A stretch of 20,161 bases of DNA, from assembly GCA_002409965.1 (NCBI GenBank), contig DHON01000025.1, forward strand, positions 9,810-29,970, in the 5' to 3' direction. Both the position numbers and the translations under genes were made by a program. The DNA comes from Firmicutes bacterium UBA5389. Lineage in GTDB: Bacteria > Bacillota > DTU025. Position 1 is the first letter of the stretch. Each line of letters begins with the position of its first letter. The notes beneath the pieces were generated by a model that saw only the letters and a list, made by a program, of their open reading frames with translations, did no database searches and was not told the origin of the DNA. Of this stretch, positions 1 to 7,366 are shown piece by piece.

Positions 1-519
1 TGGGCCAGGGCGAGGGAGATCGAATACGAAGCCACAGACCCAGACGGCGACCCGCTCGCGATCAAGCTGGAATACGACTACCTCGGCGACGAGTCGGGCT
101 GGCAGCTGATCGCGGATGGTCAGGAGAATACGGGCAAGCACCTCTGGGACATCTCCAAGCTCGCCAAGGGCGGCCTGTACAAGGTGCGTGTCACTGCTGC
201 CGACCCGGACGGGGGAATCGCGGAGGCAGTGAGCGGGGAGTTCACCATCATCGTTCTGAAGCACCTGGTTGTGGCCGCTCCCAACCCGGCCAGGAACTCA
301 GTGACGTTCTACTACGACATCGAGTCTGACGCTGCGATCTACGTGTACGACGTGGCCGGACGGCTGGTCTACAGCGCCGACTTGGCGGCCGGAACGAATG
401 CGCACGAGTGGAATCTCACCACAGGCGACAAGCCGCTTGCGGCAGGGCTCTACTTCTACGCGGTCGTGGCTGCTGACGGCGTGAAGAGCGAAGTCGGACG
501 GCTCGTAATCGAGAGATAG
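1..519 (+). CDS. C-terminal part of a secreted Ig-like/FlgD-type domain protein (5' truncated)
   Basis: The reading frame is open from the first base and stops at a TAG, so only the last 172 residues are present. The first part (about residues 8-80) resembles an Ig-like/cadherin-like module: it has DPDGDPL, a tryptophan-centred strand, the WDISKL turn and a second ADPDGG. The last 85 residues carry the pattern of the FlgD Ig-like or type-A C-terminal sorting domain: APNPARNS, a YDVAGRLV turn, WN(L)TTGDKPLAAGLYFY and a basic C-terminal end. Such tails sit on large exported enzymes or surface proteins. The catalytic part is outside the window, so the function is unknown. A PorV-type barrel gene directly downstream fits with a surface-secretion setting. 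The domain call is fairly safe; true type IX export is not shown. Confidence 0.8.
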   Translation, partial: WARAREIEYEATDPDGDPLAIKLEYDYLGDESGWQLIADGQENTGKHLWDISKLAKGGLYKVRVTAADPDGGIAEAVSGEFTIIVLKHLVVAAPNPARNSVTFYYDIESDAAIYVYDVAGRLVYSADLAAGTNAHEWNLTTGDKPLAAGLYFYAVVAADGVKSEVGRLVIER

Positions 520-556
520 CGAACTTGAAGCGCACTTGCTAAGCTACCGGGAATTC

Positions 557-584
557 TGGCGCAGAGCCATCGGACTCTGCGCCA
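557..584 (+). terminator. Hairpin between the Ig/FlgD gene and the PorV-like gene
   Basis: A perfect 10-bp stem (tggcgcagag at 557-566, ctctgcgcca at 575-584) with an 8-nt loop lies 37 bp after the upstream stop codon and before the next ribosome binding site. It could be a terminator or a transcript-processing hairpin. There is no T-run after it (the sequence continues gccccc), so classical intrinsic termination is doubtful. Confidence 0.5.
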
Positions 585-632
585 GCCCCCGGCGCAAGAG
601 ATGGAATAACCTACAACGAGGAGGCGCACTAC

Positions 633-1529
633 ATGCGACATGGGCATCTTGCGGTTACGCTCACAGTCGTCTTGGGCCTGGCCTTAGCGCTGGCGTCCGC
701 CGGCGCGGCCTTCGCCGCGGACAGCGACGACCCGAGCGGCACAGCCGCCATGATCGATATAGGCATGAGCGCGCGCGCCCTGGGAATGGGCGGCGCTCAC
801 ATCGCCGTGGCCGACGACGCATCGGCGGTGTACTACAACCCTGCAGGGCTCGCCTTTATCGGCGGGCACAACGTTACCTCTCTGTATACCAGCCTGCACG
901 GGGCTGCAGGCTATCTGGCGCTGGGCTATGCCCAGAAGAACCTGGGTGCCGGGCTGCTCCGGCTGAACGCCTCAGGCGTCGAGGAGACTGACGAATTCGC
1001 CAATGTGATAGGCGTGTTCAACACGACCGACTTGACGGCCATGGCGGGCTACGGTCGGGAGATCATGCCCAACCTCAGCCTAGGCGGTGCGGTCAAGCTC
1101 TACACCCAGAAACTGCGCGATGCCAGCGGCACGGGGATCACGGGCGATGTGGGCGCGCTGTATAAGAGCGAAGACGGGCGCTTCCGCGCCGGGGCTGTGG
1201 GCAGGAACCTTTTCGGACACGTGAAGTACGCAGGCGGCGCCACTGACCCGTTCGATCGGTCGTTCGGAGTCGGGGCGGCGTTCGCGCCCAGCGACAAGCT
1301 GCTCTTGGCTGCGGACGTGGGCTTGGCCTCGGGGCTGACCGCCCGGATCGGCGCTGAGTACCAACTTCGGAACTTGGCCGTCCGGGCCGGCGGGGTCCTA
1401 TCCGGCGGCGATGTATCGGTCACTGCCGGCGCGGGATTTGCAATGCAGAACTTCTGCGTCGACTACGCCTACCAGACGCATAAGGTACTTCCGGACTCAC
1501 ATCGGCTCTCGCTCAGCATGTCGTTCTGA
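633..1529 (+). CDS. PorV/PorQ family outer-membrane beta-barrel protein
   Basis: The protein has 298 residues. A signal peptide covers about residues 1-28 (basic start, long Leu/Ala/Val core, cleavage near AFAAD). The mature N-terminus carries the family signature: SARALGMGGAHIAVADDASAVYYNPAGLAF at about residues 46-75, the FadL-like MGGA...NPAGLA motif of PorV/PorQ (UPF0164) proteins. The rest alternates in the way beta-strands do and ends in an aromatic residue (SLSMSF), as in outer-membrane barrels. GAGGAGG (618-624) lies 8 nt before the ATG. In Bacteroidota PorV shuttles type IX secretion substrates; in other diderms its role is unproven. The preceding gene encodes a protein with a sorting-like tail, which suggests a shared export or surface function. 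A generic FadL-like transporter is the alternative. Confidence 0.8.
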   Translation: MRHGHLAVTLTVVLGLALALASAGAAFAADSDDPSGTAAMIDIGMSARALGMGGAHIAVADDASAVYYNPAGLAFIGGHNVTSLYTSLHGAAGYLALGYAQKNLGAGLLRLNASGVEETDEFANVIGVFNTTDLTAMAGYGREIMPNLSLGGAVKLYTQKLRDASGTGITGDVGALYKSEDGRFRAGAVGRNLFGHVKYAGGATDPFDRSFGVGAAFAPSDKLLLAADVGLASGLTARIGAEYQLRNLAVRAGGVLSGGDVSVTAGAGFAMQNFCVDYAYQTHKVLPDSHRLSLSMSF

Positions 1530-1547
1530 CGAAGAGATCCGGAGAGA

Positions 1548-1587
1548 CGCGAGCGGGGTCCCTGCCGGTATCGGCAGGGACCTCGCG
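1548..1587. terminator. Convergent-gene hairpin after the PorV-like gene
   Basis: A perfect 11-bp stem (ggtccctgccg at 1557-1567, cggcagggacc at 1572-1582) with loop gtat is flanked by an outer 5-bp arm (cgcga at 1548-1552, tcgcg at 1583-1587). It begins 19 nt after the PorV-like stop and lies 51 nt from the end of the converging symporter gene, so it can serve both strands. No T-run follows on either strand. Confidence 0.65.
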
Positions 1588-1638
1588 TGAAGTACGGTGC
1601 GATTCAGCTCTTGCGGAGCAAACCAGATCGCCCGGCGC

Positions 1639-2940
1639 TTATCTGAGCAGCGACAGCATTGCTCCGGCGATGATCATGACTATGGCCCCTCCAAGCCTGG
1701 ACGATATCTGAGCAAATGGCATGAGCACCATCCGCTTGCCGGCTGAGAGAACAGCGAGGTCGCCTGAGCCTCCCATGTTGGCCATGCAGAGCCCTGCCGC
1801 CATGGACGATTCCACGAAGTTGAACTTGAACAGTCGCCCGAACAGCCCGGCGCCGAGCACTGCTCCAATGACAGTAGCCAGGCAGATCAGGACAAACACA
1901 GGGTTCGATATGCTGGCTACGAACTGCTCGATGTCAGTGTAGAAGAGGCCGACTCCCAGCATGATCGGGGGCATGGCCAAGGCAACATACTTGGGCAGAT
2001 ACGCCTTGGCAGTCTGGGCGAACTTCTCCGGGAACAGGTTCAAGATCTTCGCGGCGCATGCGAAGATGATCATCCACGCGTACGGGTGGATGTTCACAGG
2101 GACGACCTTGCGCGCGAGATTGCCCAGGATGATGAAGGCCCCTATCCACACCAAGATCATGCCGATGGACTCGGCGGTGAGGTTCACGGGTTCAGCAGCC
2201 GCGGCCGTCGGCGCGCTCTGAGCGCTCTGAACGGCGGGATTGGCCGATGTGACTAGCTGGCCGTTGCCGGTAAGCCCCGGTCGAAGTTCACCTAGCTTGT
2301 TCAGGACGGCCGCCAGGATGATCGATATGATGTTTCCGAGAACGACTGCGGCGACCAGCATGGATAGATACGCTTCTGCATCCTTGATGCCGGCTGAGGC
2401 GTAGATCTTGGATATTGGTATCGCGCCGGCCCCCATGCCTCCTCCCATGATCGGCTGTGAGATGTAGAGTATTGCATCCCAGAATCCATACCCGAGCAGC
2501 GCGCCGACCAATCCCCCGAAGAGGTAAGCGCAAACCACTCCCGCAAGCACCGTGGGAAGGAAACCGACTGCGGCCTTCGCGAGCACTTTCCTGTTCATCC
2601 CCATGATACTGCAGATAAGCAGGTTGCCGATGGTGAAGACGAGGAAGTCGTCTACGACATAGAAGTTCTTGATAGTCTCCATAGCAGTCTCAGGGATGAA
2701 CTTCACCAGTATGGCGCCGGCGAACATCGTGAGGGTGACGCCGCCGCCAACCCAGTCCTTCCAGATCGGTATGGCGTCGCCGATCTTTGTCAATCCGTGA
2801 CTTATGATCAGAAGCAGTGGTATTGCAAAGATCATGCCCTTTCCAACGAAACCGAACGCCATTCCGATGACGCATATGGCCAGCGCAATCAGGTAGTACT
2901 TCACTTGCATGCCCAGTATTCTAGTCTCATCTTGACACAT
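1639..2940 (-). CDS. 2-hydroxycarboxylate transporter family (CitS/MaeP-type) Na+ symporter
   Basis: An integral membrane protein of 433 residues that probably takes up citrate, malate or a related 2-hydroxycarboxylate with Na+. Both reentrant-loop signatures of the 2HCT family are present: GGGMGAGAIP at about residues 166-175 and MGGSGDLAVLSAGKRM at about 389-404, followed by FAQISSRLGGA with the conserved arginine implicated in substrate binding in CitS. Many hydrophobic segments occur in two similar halves, joined by an Ala/Pro-rich linker near residues 225-250. An in-frame ATG at 2964 exists, but AGGGGAGG (2950-2957) lies between it and the ATG at 2940 with 9-nt spacing, so 2940 is chosen. 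It is the last gene of a minus-strand operon with the AtuA and DUF4387 genes. The exact substrate cannot be read from the sequence. Confidence 0.9.
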   Translation of the reverse strand: MCQDETRILGMQVKYYLIALAICVIGMAFGFVGKGMIFAIPLLLIISHGLTKIGDAIPIWKDWVGGGVTLTMFAGAILVKFIPETAMETIKNFYVVDDFLVFTIGNLLICSIMGMNRKVLAKAAVGFLPTVLAGVVCAYLFGGLVGALLGYGFWDAILYISQPIMGGGMGAGAIPISKIYASAGIKDAEAYLSMLVAAVVLGNIISIILAAVLNKLGELRPGLTGNGQLVTSANPAVQSAQSAPTAAAAEPVNLTAESIGMILVWIGAFIILGNLARKVVPVNIHPYAWMIIFACAAKILNLFPEKFAQTAKAYLPKYVALAMPPIMLGVGLFYTDIEQFVASISNPVFVLICLATVIGAVLGAGLFGRLFKFNFVESSMAAGLCMANMGGSGDLAVLSAGKRMVLMPFAQISSRLGGAIVMIIAGAMLSLLR

Positions 2941-2949
2941 GGCTGGTTG

Positions 2950-2957
2950 CCTCCCCT
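2950..2957 (-). promoter_or_regulatory. Ribosome binding site that fixes the symporter start
   Basis: AGGGGAGG on the minus strand, 9 nt before the ATG at 2940 and inside the longer in-frame ORF that starts at 2964. It supports the shorter start. Confidence 0.7.
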
Positions 2958-2988
2958 GGTTCATACATTGCCGTAACCTAGCTGCGAC

Positions 2989-3297
2989 CTATAGCGGAAT
3001 ATCTACGTCCAGCAGAGGTGCGTGTTGCTGTGCACCGTATGAGTCGGTATCGCCGAAATCGCCGCTGACGATTCTCCGAGGAATGGTAGCCTTGAACGAG
3101 TAGGCCGGGTCGTATTCGAAGAACCTGACCTGACCGGGCTCAACGTTATAGAGGCCGGCTATGAGGTCTGCGTTGAGCGCTCCGGTGGCCTTGACCTTCT
3201 GATACGTCTTAGCATCTGAGAACATTACATCGAGCGTCACGTAGAAAGGACCGGCATTCTTGCTGCGGATGACCTTTGCGATATCCTTGAGTTTCAT
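2989..3297 (-). CDS. DUF4387 domain protein
   Basis: The whole 102-residue protein is one DUF4387 domain: an N-terminal helix (KLKDIAKVIRSKNAGPF), TLDVMF, a central helix, then YNVEPGQVRFFEYDPAYSFKATIPRR and a short acidic tail. There are no membrane segments or signal peptide, so it is cytoplasmic. DUF4387 proteins are commonly encoded beside AtuA-family (DUF1446) proteins, and in some relatives a DUF4387-like region is fused to the C-terminus of AtuA, so a small subunit of an AtuA complex is likely. GAGGAGG precedes the ATG by 8 nt. It starts 36 bp after the AtuA stop and ends 48 bp before the symporter start. The biochemical role is not established. Confidence 0.88.
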   Translation of the reverse strand: MKLKDIAKVIRSKNAGPFYVTLDVMFSDAKTYQKVKATGALNADLIAGLYNVEPGQVRFFEYDPAYSFKATIPRRIVSGDFGDTDSYGAQQHAPLLDVDIPL

Positions 3298-3333
3298 TGC
3301 GTTATGCCTCCTCAGCTTCGCTACACATCTTTG

Positions 3334-4713
3334 CTATATGTCAAGCACTTCGGCCCTGAACATCTCGTAGGGATTGTTGGGCTCAACTAGATGCTCCATG
3401 CTGAATCTATACACAGGCCCCATTGGAATGTCGGAAGGCGAGAACGCCACTGCCATGTTGCCGGCTATGCACTTTCGGCCTGGGAAATCATGATGCAAGG
3501 TGAATGTCCGGGAGAAAGCAAGTATCACTTGCGATAGCTCAGGCGTAGGCGCTACTACGTCAATGACTATTCCCAGTTCGTTGGGTGTTGTGTCTTTGTT
3601 CGGATCCCATTCGCCCATGATGGCGTTCTTTCCATATACATGGAAACCGAGACGATAGTCCGACTGCTTGACTTGGCCCTTGAATGCATCGTCGACGCGC
3701 ATCTGTATCGTGTTCCTGACGTTCGCCAGATAATCGTCGATCTGATCTATCAGAATCGGGTCCCGCGTTCCCATGATCGATATGGTTCTGTAGCCCATCT
3801 TGGATGCGGCCTCAAGTTTGATGCGGTAGGTCGCATCGGGGATGAACTTGCTGCCCGACACCCGGACCGTTCTCTCGTCTACCTGCTCGTACTCGGCATG
3901 GCTCAGGTCGAGCATGCCGCCTGCTTCATACAGATGATACGGGCTGGCGTTTTCATACAAGGCGTGGGCGGCGGTGCTGACGGTGGTGTGGCGCTGAGCC
4001 GGGTTGAGAGGCTCGACTAGGAAGTGATCAGGGCGCATGGTGACCAGAATACAGTCTCCGGCGTTTGCCGGCTCGGCGGACATGGCGCCGCACTCAAGAA
4101 GCTTGGCTGCATGCCACGCGAGACCTGGGTCGAAGCCCTCCCGGATGGGCATTGAAGCGAAGATCGATGTATCGCTGGACCGCCCGGTGATAACGATGTC
4201 GGCGCCTTGATCAAGTGCGGCTATGAACGGTTCCGCGCCCATCAGGCCTACGATGTGCTCAGCCGCGTCGATCTCCTCGTCAGTCAGCTCTGGGAGCGCG
4301 CCCATGGACTTGATCTTTCCATCTTTCAGCTTGCCGTGCACGTAAGACTTGTCCTGTTCAGAATGGATAACCGCCAGTTTCATGTGGAGATCGTTCTCGC
4401 GCACTATCTCCATCACGATGTCGAGGAACCATTGGAGGTTCGCGTCTCCTCCGGCGCCGCCCGCTGTTCCGATGATCAGTGGAATGCCGGCGCTGCGTGC
4501 AGCCTTGATGAGTAGCGAAGCATCTCGCTTGCACGCCTCGCGCGACACGAATGCCGTTCCAGAACCCAGGTAAAACGGCCCAGGATCTGTGGAGCCTGCA
4601 TCAGACGCCAGCACGTCTGGCTTTCGTTCCATTCCCCGCCGGAGCGAGTCTTCAGAGAATCCGTATCCTACGATGCCTGTGGCAGAGAGGATCTTGATCT
4701 CCTGTTTCGACAA
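3334..4713 (-). CDS. AtuA-family (DUF1446) acyclic terpene utilisation-like protein
   Basis: A soluble cytoplasmic protein of 459 residues matching the AtuA/DUF1446 family. Visible conserved blocks are SDAGSTDPGPFYLGSG (about residues 37-52), the glycine-rich GTAGGAGGD (about 82-90), a central GADIVITGRSSD, and a C-terminal block ending RFSMEHLVEPNNPYEMFRAEVLDI. AtuA was first linked to citronellol/geraniol breakdown in Pseudomonas, but most members sit near carboxylate genes and their reaction is unknown. The neighbours here (DUF4387, a 2HCT symporter, a CitAB-type sensor pair) suggest processing of a hydroxycarboxylate or its CoA ester. A longer frame reaches an ATG at 4788, but GGAGGT (4721-4726) sits 7 nt before a TTG at 4713, directly preceding SKQEIKILSATG, so the TTG start is preferred. 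Confidence 0.85.
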   Translation of the reverse strand: MSKQEIKILSATGIVGYGFSEDSLRRGMERKPDVLASDAGSTDPGPFYLGSGTAFVSREACKRDASLLIKAARSAGIPLIIGTAGGAGGDANLQWFLDIVMEIVRENDLHMKLAVIHSEQDKSYVHGKLKDGKIKSMGALPELTDEEIDAAEHIVGLMGAEPFIAALDQGADIVITGRSSDTSIFASMPIREGFDPGLAWHAAKLLECGAMSAEPANAGDCILVTMRPDHFLVEPLNPAQRHTTVSTAAHALYENASPYHLYEAGGMLDLSHAEYEQVDERTVRVSGSKFIPDATYRIKLEAASKMGYRTISIMGTRDPILIDQIDDYLANVRNTIQMRVDDAFKGQVKQSDYRLGFHVYGKNAIMGEWDPNKDTTPNELGIVIDVVAPTPELSQVILAFSRTFTLHHDFPGRKCIAGNMAVAFSPSDIPMGPVYRFSMEHLVEPNNPYEMFRAEVLDI

Positions 4714-4720
4714 CTCGAAC

Positions 4721-4726
4721 ACCTCC
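4721..4726 (-). promoter_or_regulatory. Ribosome binding site fixing a TTG start for the AtuA-family gene
   Basis: GGAGGT on the minus strand, 7 nt upstream of the TTG at 4713. In-frame ATG codons upstream (at 4731 and 4788) have no comparable ribosome binding site. Confidence 0.65.
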
Positions 4727-4756
4727 GTCATTATGGTAGAAGTCGCGATGAGTACA

Positions 4757-4789
4757 GGTGGGGTTTCCCTGCATGAATCAACCCCCACC
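4757..4789 (-). promoter_or_regulatory. Leader hairpin upstream of the AtuA operon
   Basis: ggtggggtt (4757-4765) can pair with aacccccacc (4780-4789), giving a 9-bp stem with one bulged base. If transcription starts upstream of it, the hairpin lies in the 5' leader of the AtuA mRNA, about 30 nt before the ribosome binding site. Its role is unknown. Confidence 0.35.
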
Positions 4790-4834
4790 AGCTCGAATCT
4801 AGCACACAGACGGCTAAGCTATCCGTGTTCATTA

Positions 4835-4866
4835 GTTTCGAAACCGCTGTAACTACTTTCGGAAAC
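4835..4866. promoter_or_regulatory. Tandem GTTTCGAAAC-like palindromes, candidate operator
   Basis: A perfect 10-bp palindrome gttTCGAaac (4835-4844) is followed by a related imperfect copy ctttcggaaac (4856-4866), centre to centre about 22 bp, i.e. two helical turns. Both lie in the divergent region between the AtuA operon and the kinase gene, where the CitB-type regulator would be expected to bind. No proof of binding. Confidence 0.35.
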
Positions 4867-4887
4867 TTGGCGATGCCCTATTGGGTC

Positions 4888-4899
4888 GATAAGCTTATC
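4888..4899. promoter_or_regulatory. 12-bp perfect palindrome GATAAGCTTATC, candidate operator
   Basis: A perfect AT-rich palindrome in the centre of the divergent intergenic region, next to a seven-G run (4902-4908). A short taggc-atca-gccta hairpin follows at 4911-4924. This could be a dimeric regulator site for the divergent promoters. Confidence 0.35.
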
Positions 4900-4974
4900 A
4901 TGGGGGGGTGTAGGCATCAGCCTACTCAATGCATCGGAGGCATGCCAGATTTGCGCAGCAGTGCTTATTCATGC

Positions 4975-4999
4975 TGAGGCGCGGCAGTTGCCGCCTCGG
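4975..4999 (+). promoter_or_regulatory. Leader hairpin before the histidine kinase gene
   Basis: gaggcgcggca can fold back on tgccgcctc, giving a stem of 9 bp with a 2-nt bulge and a 2-nt turn region. It sits about 45 nt before the chosen kinase start. There is no T-run, so it is more likely an mRNA-stability or translation element than a terminator. Confidence 0.3.
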
Positions 5000-5043
5000 G
5001 GACACGAGTGAGACAATGGAGAAGGGCTGGTTTGGAGATGAAG

Positions 5044-6702
5044 ATGGGACGATCCCTGCTCCTTCAGGACAGGGTATTTCTACTCGCCGTAGTAGTGATC
5101 GTTTTTGCCATAGCTACCGCCGGATCCATATCGACCTGGACAATGAAATCTGAGCTGGAAAACCGCTCAGCAGAGTGCGCTGTCTCAATAGCAAGGACAT
5201 TTGCGCTGATGGAGCCGGTCCGCGAGAACCTGGGCAAGGCCGGCGGAGCGTCTGTAATCCAACCTATTGCTGAGTCTGTGAGCTTTGCCTCCGGCGCCCA
5301 GTTCGTTGTTGCCATCGACATGAACGGCATCCGATATTCGCACCCTCTTCCTGACCGCATCGGCAAGCACGTCGCGGGCGGAGATGAGGGTCCGGCCCTC
5401 GCAGGCGAAGAGTATGTCTCCCGCGCCAATGGAACCATGGGCCCGTCCATACGCGCGCTTGTGCCCATATATGATAAGTCCGACAGGCAAGTGGGGGCGG
5501 CCGTCGTAGGCTACTTGGTCAACGACATGAGTCGCGAGGTCCGCGCTACACTGAAGAAGATGTACGCTGCGCTCCTCGTGTCGTTGGCGGTGGGCATGAT
5601 CGGTTCGATCGTGCTGGCGCGAAATGTGAAGAAGGCCATGTTCGGCATGGAGCCGTTCGAGATCGCTTCATTGCTGGAACAGCAAGACGCCATACTCTCA
5701 TCGGTCAGGGAGGGCATCATAGCTGTGAATGCAGACGGCGACATTACCTTGGTCAACGACGAGGCGAGGCGGATACTGTCTATGGAAGAGGACATGACAG
5801 GAGCCTCTGTGGCAGAGGCGATCCCTACAACGAGGCTTCCCGAAGTGTTGGCTACGGGCCAACCTCAATATGACCGTGAGCAGATCCTTGGGCGCACGCT
5901 CATTGTCACCAATCGTGTCCCCGTCATTGTGAACGGCAAAGTAATCGGCGCAGTGGCCAGTTTCCGCGACAACGCTGAGGTCAAGAAACTTGCAGAGGAA
6001 CTCACTGGTGTAAGGAAATACGTGGAAGCGCTCCGGGTCCAGTCTCACGAGTTCAAGAACACTCTCCACGCTGTGGCAGGGATGATACAGATGGAGCGAT
6101 ACGATGATGCCCTGGACTGCATCATGCAGGTGTCAGAGTCCCGCGACAAGCTGATCAACTTCGCGTCAAGCCGGATACGGGTAGTGCCTCTGGCCGCTCT
6201 TTTGATCTCTAAGGCCGGCGCTGCGCGCGAACAGGGAGTGGATTTCTGCATCGCGCCCGATAGTAGGCTTGACGAAGTTCCAGGATGCATAGATGTGCAT
6301 GACGTTGTTACTGCAGTTGGGAACCTCCTGGACAATGCCATGGAGGCTGCTGCCTCCGATGCCGGATCGGGCGCGGGCAGGCGCCGAGTGTATGTTGCGC
6401 TCCGCCAGGCTGAGGACGGGACGCGCATCGAGGTAGCCAACACAGGGCCCGCCATCCCCGACGATGTGGCGCAGCGAATGTGGGTTCATGGTTTCACTAC
6501 GAAGCCGGATGGTCACGGAATAGGGCTTGCGCTGGTGAAGGACAGGGTTGAGGCTGCAGGAGGCCGCATTTGGTACGAAAGGGAAACAGGCAGTGAGACG
6601 GGTTCACCTGTTGAGGGCCTCACGGTGTTCTGCATAGTTTTCCCGAAGGAGGACGGATATGGACGCACAGCCCGCGCTCAAAGTCTTGTTGGTCGAGGAT
6701 GA
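5044..6702 (+). CDS. CitA/DcuS-type sensor histidine kinase
   Basis: A membrane sensor kinase of 552 residues. Order of parts: TM1 at about residues 10-30; an extracytoplasmic PAS/Cache-like domain at about 35-165 with RYSHP (97-101), whose R-x-x-H matches carboxylate-binding residues in CitA and DcuS, then IGKHVAGGDEG and a late SIRALVPIYD; TM2 at about 173-192; a cytoplasmic PAS domain at about 215-310; the phosphoacceptor helix QSHEFKNTLH with His 335; and an ATPase domain with the N box GNLLDNAMEAA (Asn 431), ANTG and GHGIGLALVK (about 490-499). Candidate starts are GTG 5008, ATG 5038 and ATG 5044; GGAG at 5034-5037 is well spaced only for 5044. It overlaps the response regulator gene by 44 nt and is divergent from the AtuA/symporter operon, so a hydroxy- or dicarboxylate is the probable signal. 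Confidence 0.9.
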   Translation: MGRSLLLQDRVFLLAVVVIVFAIATAGSISTWTMKSELENRSAECAVSIARTFALMEPVRENLGKAGGASVIQPIAESVSFASGAQFVVAIDMNGIRYSHPLPDRIGKHVAGGDEGPALAGEEYVSRANGTMGPSIRALVPIYDKSDRQVGAAVVGYLVNDMSREVRATLKKMYAALLVSLAVGMIGSIVLARNVKKAMFGMEPFEIASLLEQQDAILSSVREGIIAVNADGDITLVNDEARRILSMEEDMTGASVAEAIPTTRLPEVLATGQPQYDREQILGRTLIVTNRVPVIVNGKVIGAVASFRDNAEVKKLAEELTGVRKYVEALRVQSHEFKNTLHAVAGMIQMERYDDALDCIMQVSESRDKLINFASSRIRVVPLAALLISKAGAAREQGVDFCIAPDSRLDEVPGCIDVHDVVTAVGNLLDNAMEAAASDAGSGAGRRRVYVALRQAEDGTRIEVANTGPAIPDDVAQRMWVHGFTTKPDGHGIGLALVKDRVEAAGGRIWYERETGSETGSPVEGLTVFCIVFPKEDGYGRTARAQSLVGRG

Positions 6703-7354
6703 CCCCATGGTTCTGGAGATACATGACACCATTGTGTCCGGCGTTCCTGGGTTCACAGTCGTGGGCCATGCACGTGACGGGCGGACGGCTCTGGAGATGA
6801 TCCCGAAGCTGAAACCCGACATTATCATCCTAGATGTGTACATGCCCGGTCGTGATGGGATGGACGTGTTCAAGGAAATCCGCAGTCTCGACACCCCAGT
6901 CGACGTCATAATGGTTACAGCTGCAGAGGATTCATCTACAGTAGTGACATCCAGGCGACTCGGCGCCTTCGACTATATCATCAAGCCTTTTCGATTCGAG
7001 CGTCTGCGAGCTTCGCTGGAAAGCTATCGCGATGCTCACTACAGCCGCAGCCGCGGACGCTTTTGCCAGGATGACATCGACCGCGCGTGGCATATGCGGA
7101 AGTCTCAGCCCGCCGAAGAAGCTGAGCTGCCCAAGGGCATACAAAGCCCCACGCTGGATACTCTCAGCGAATATCTCAGGCAGCGTGCCGCGGACGAGCT
7201 GTCCACTGAACAGATTGCGTCGGAGCTTGGAATCTCGCGAATGACGGTTTCTAGGTACTTGGAGTTCCTGGTTGACTCAGGTTCAGTCACCGCGCGGCTC
7301 GACTACTCCACCGGCGGAAGGCCTCGAAGCCTTTACCGGTGGACGGGCGTCTAG
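6659..7354 (+). CDS. CitB/DcuR-type response regulator
   Basis: A 231-residue two-domain regulator. The receiver domain (about residues 7-125) has the acidic pair D14-D15, the phosphoacceptor D59 in LDVYMPGRDG, T87 and K109 (IIKPF). The C-terminal part (about 160-228) is a CitT/DcuR-like helix-turn-helix: LSTEQIASELGISRMTVSRYLEFLVDSG, followed by a wing with GGRPRSLYRW. AAGGAGG lies 6 nt before the ATG, inside the end of the kinase gene, and the two genes overlap by 44 nt, which suggests translational coupling. The likely targets are the AtuA-DUF4387-symporter operon and its own promoter. The gene ends 12 bp from the converging sigma-54 activator gene. Confidence 0.92.
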   Translation: MDAQPALKVLLVEDDPMVLEIHDTIVSGVPGFTVVGHARDGRTALEMIPKLKPDIIILDVYMPGRDGMDVFKEIRSLDTPVDVIMVTAAEDSSTVVTSRRLGAFDYIIKPFRFERLRASLESYRDAHYSRSRGRFCQDDIDRAWHMRKSQPAEEAELPKGIQSPTLDTLSEYLRQRAADELSTEQIASELGISRMTVSRYLEFLVDSGSVTARLDYSTGGRPRSLYRWTGV

Positions 7355-7366
7355 CGGCCATCGCGA

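Noticed and set aside
557..584. Firm intrinsic terminator call for this and the other GC-rich hairpins
   Set aside because: None of the hairpins seen in the window is followed by a T-run, so they are listed as hairpins with moderate confidence only.
3334..4713. Terpene (citronellol/geraniol) degradation gene
   Set aside because: No atuB-H, liuC or acyl-CoA carboxylase genes are nearby; the neighbours indicate carboxylate metabolism. The AtuA name is kept only as a family label.
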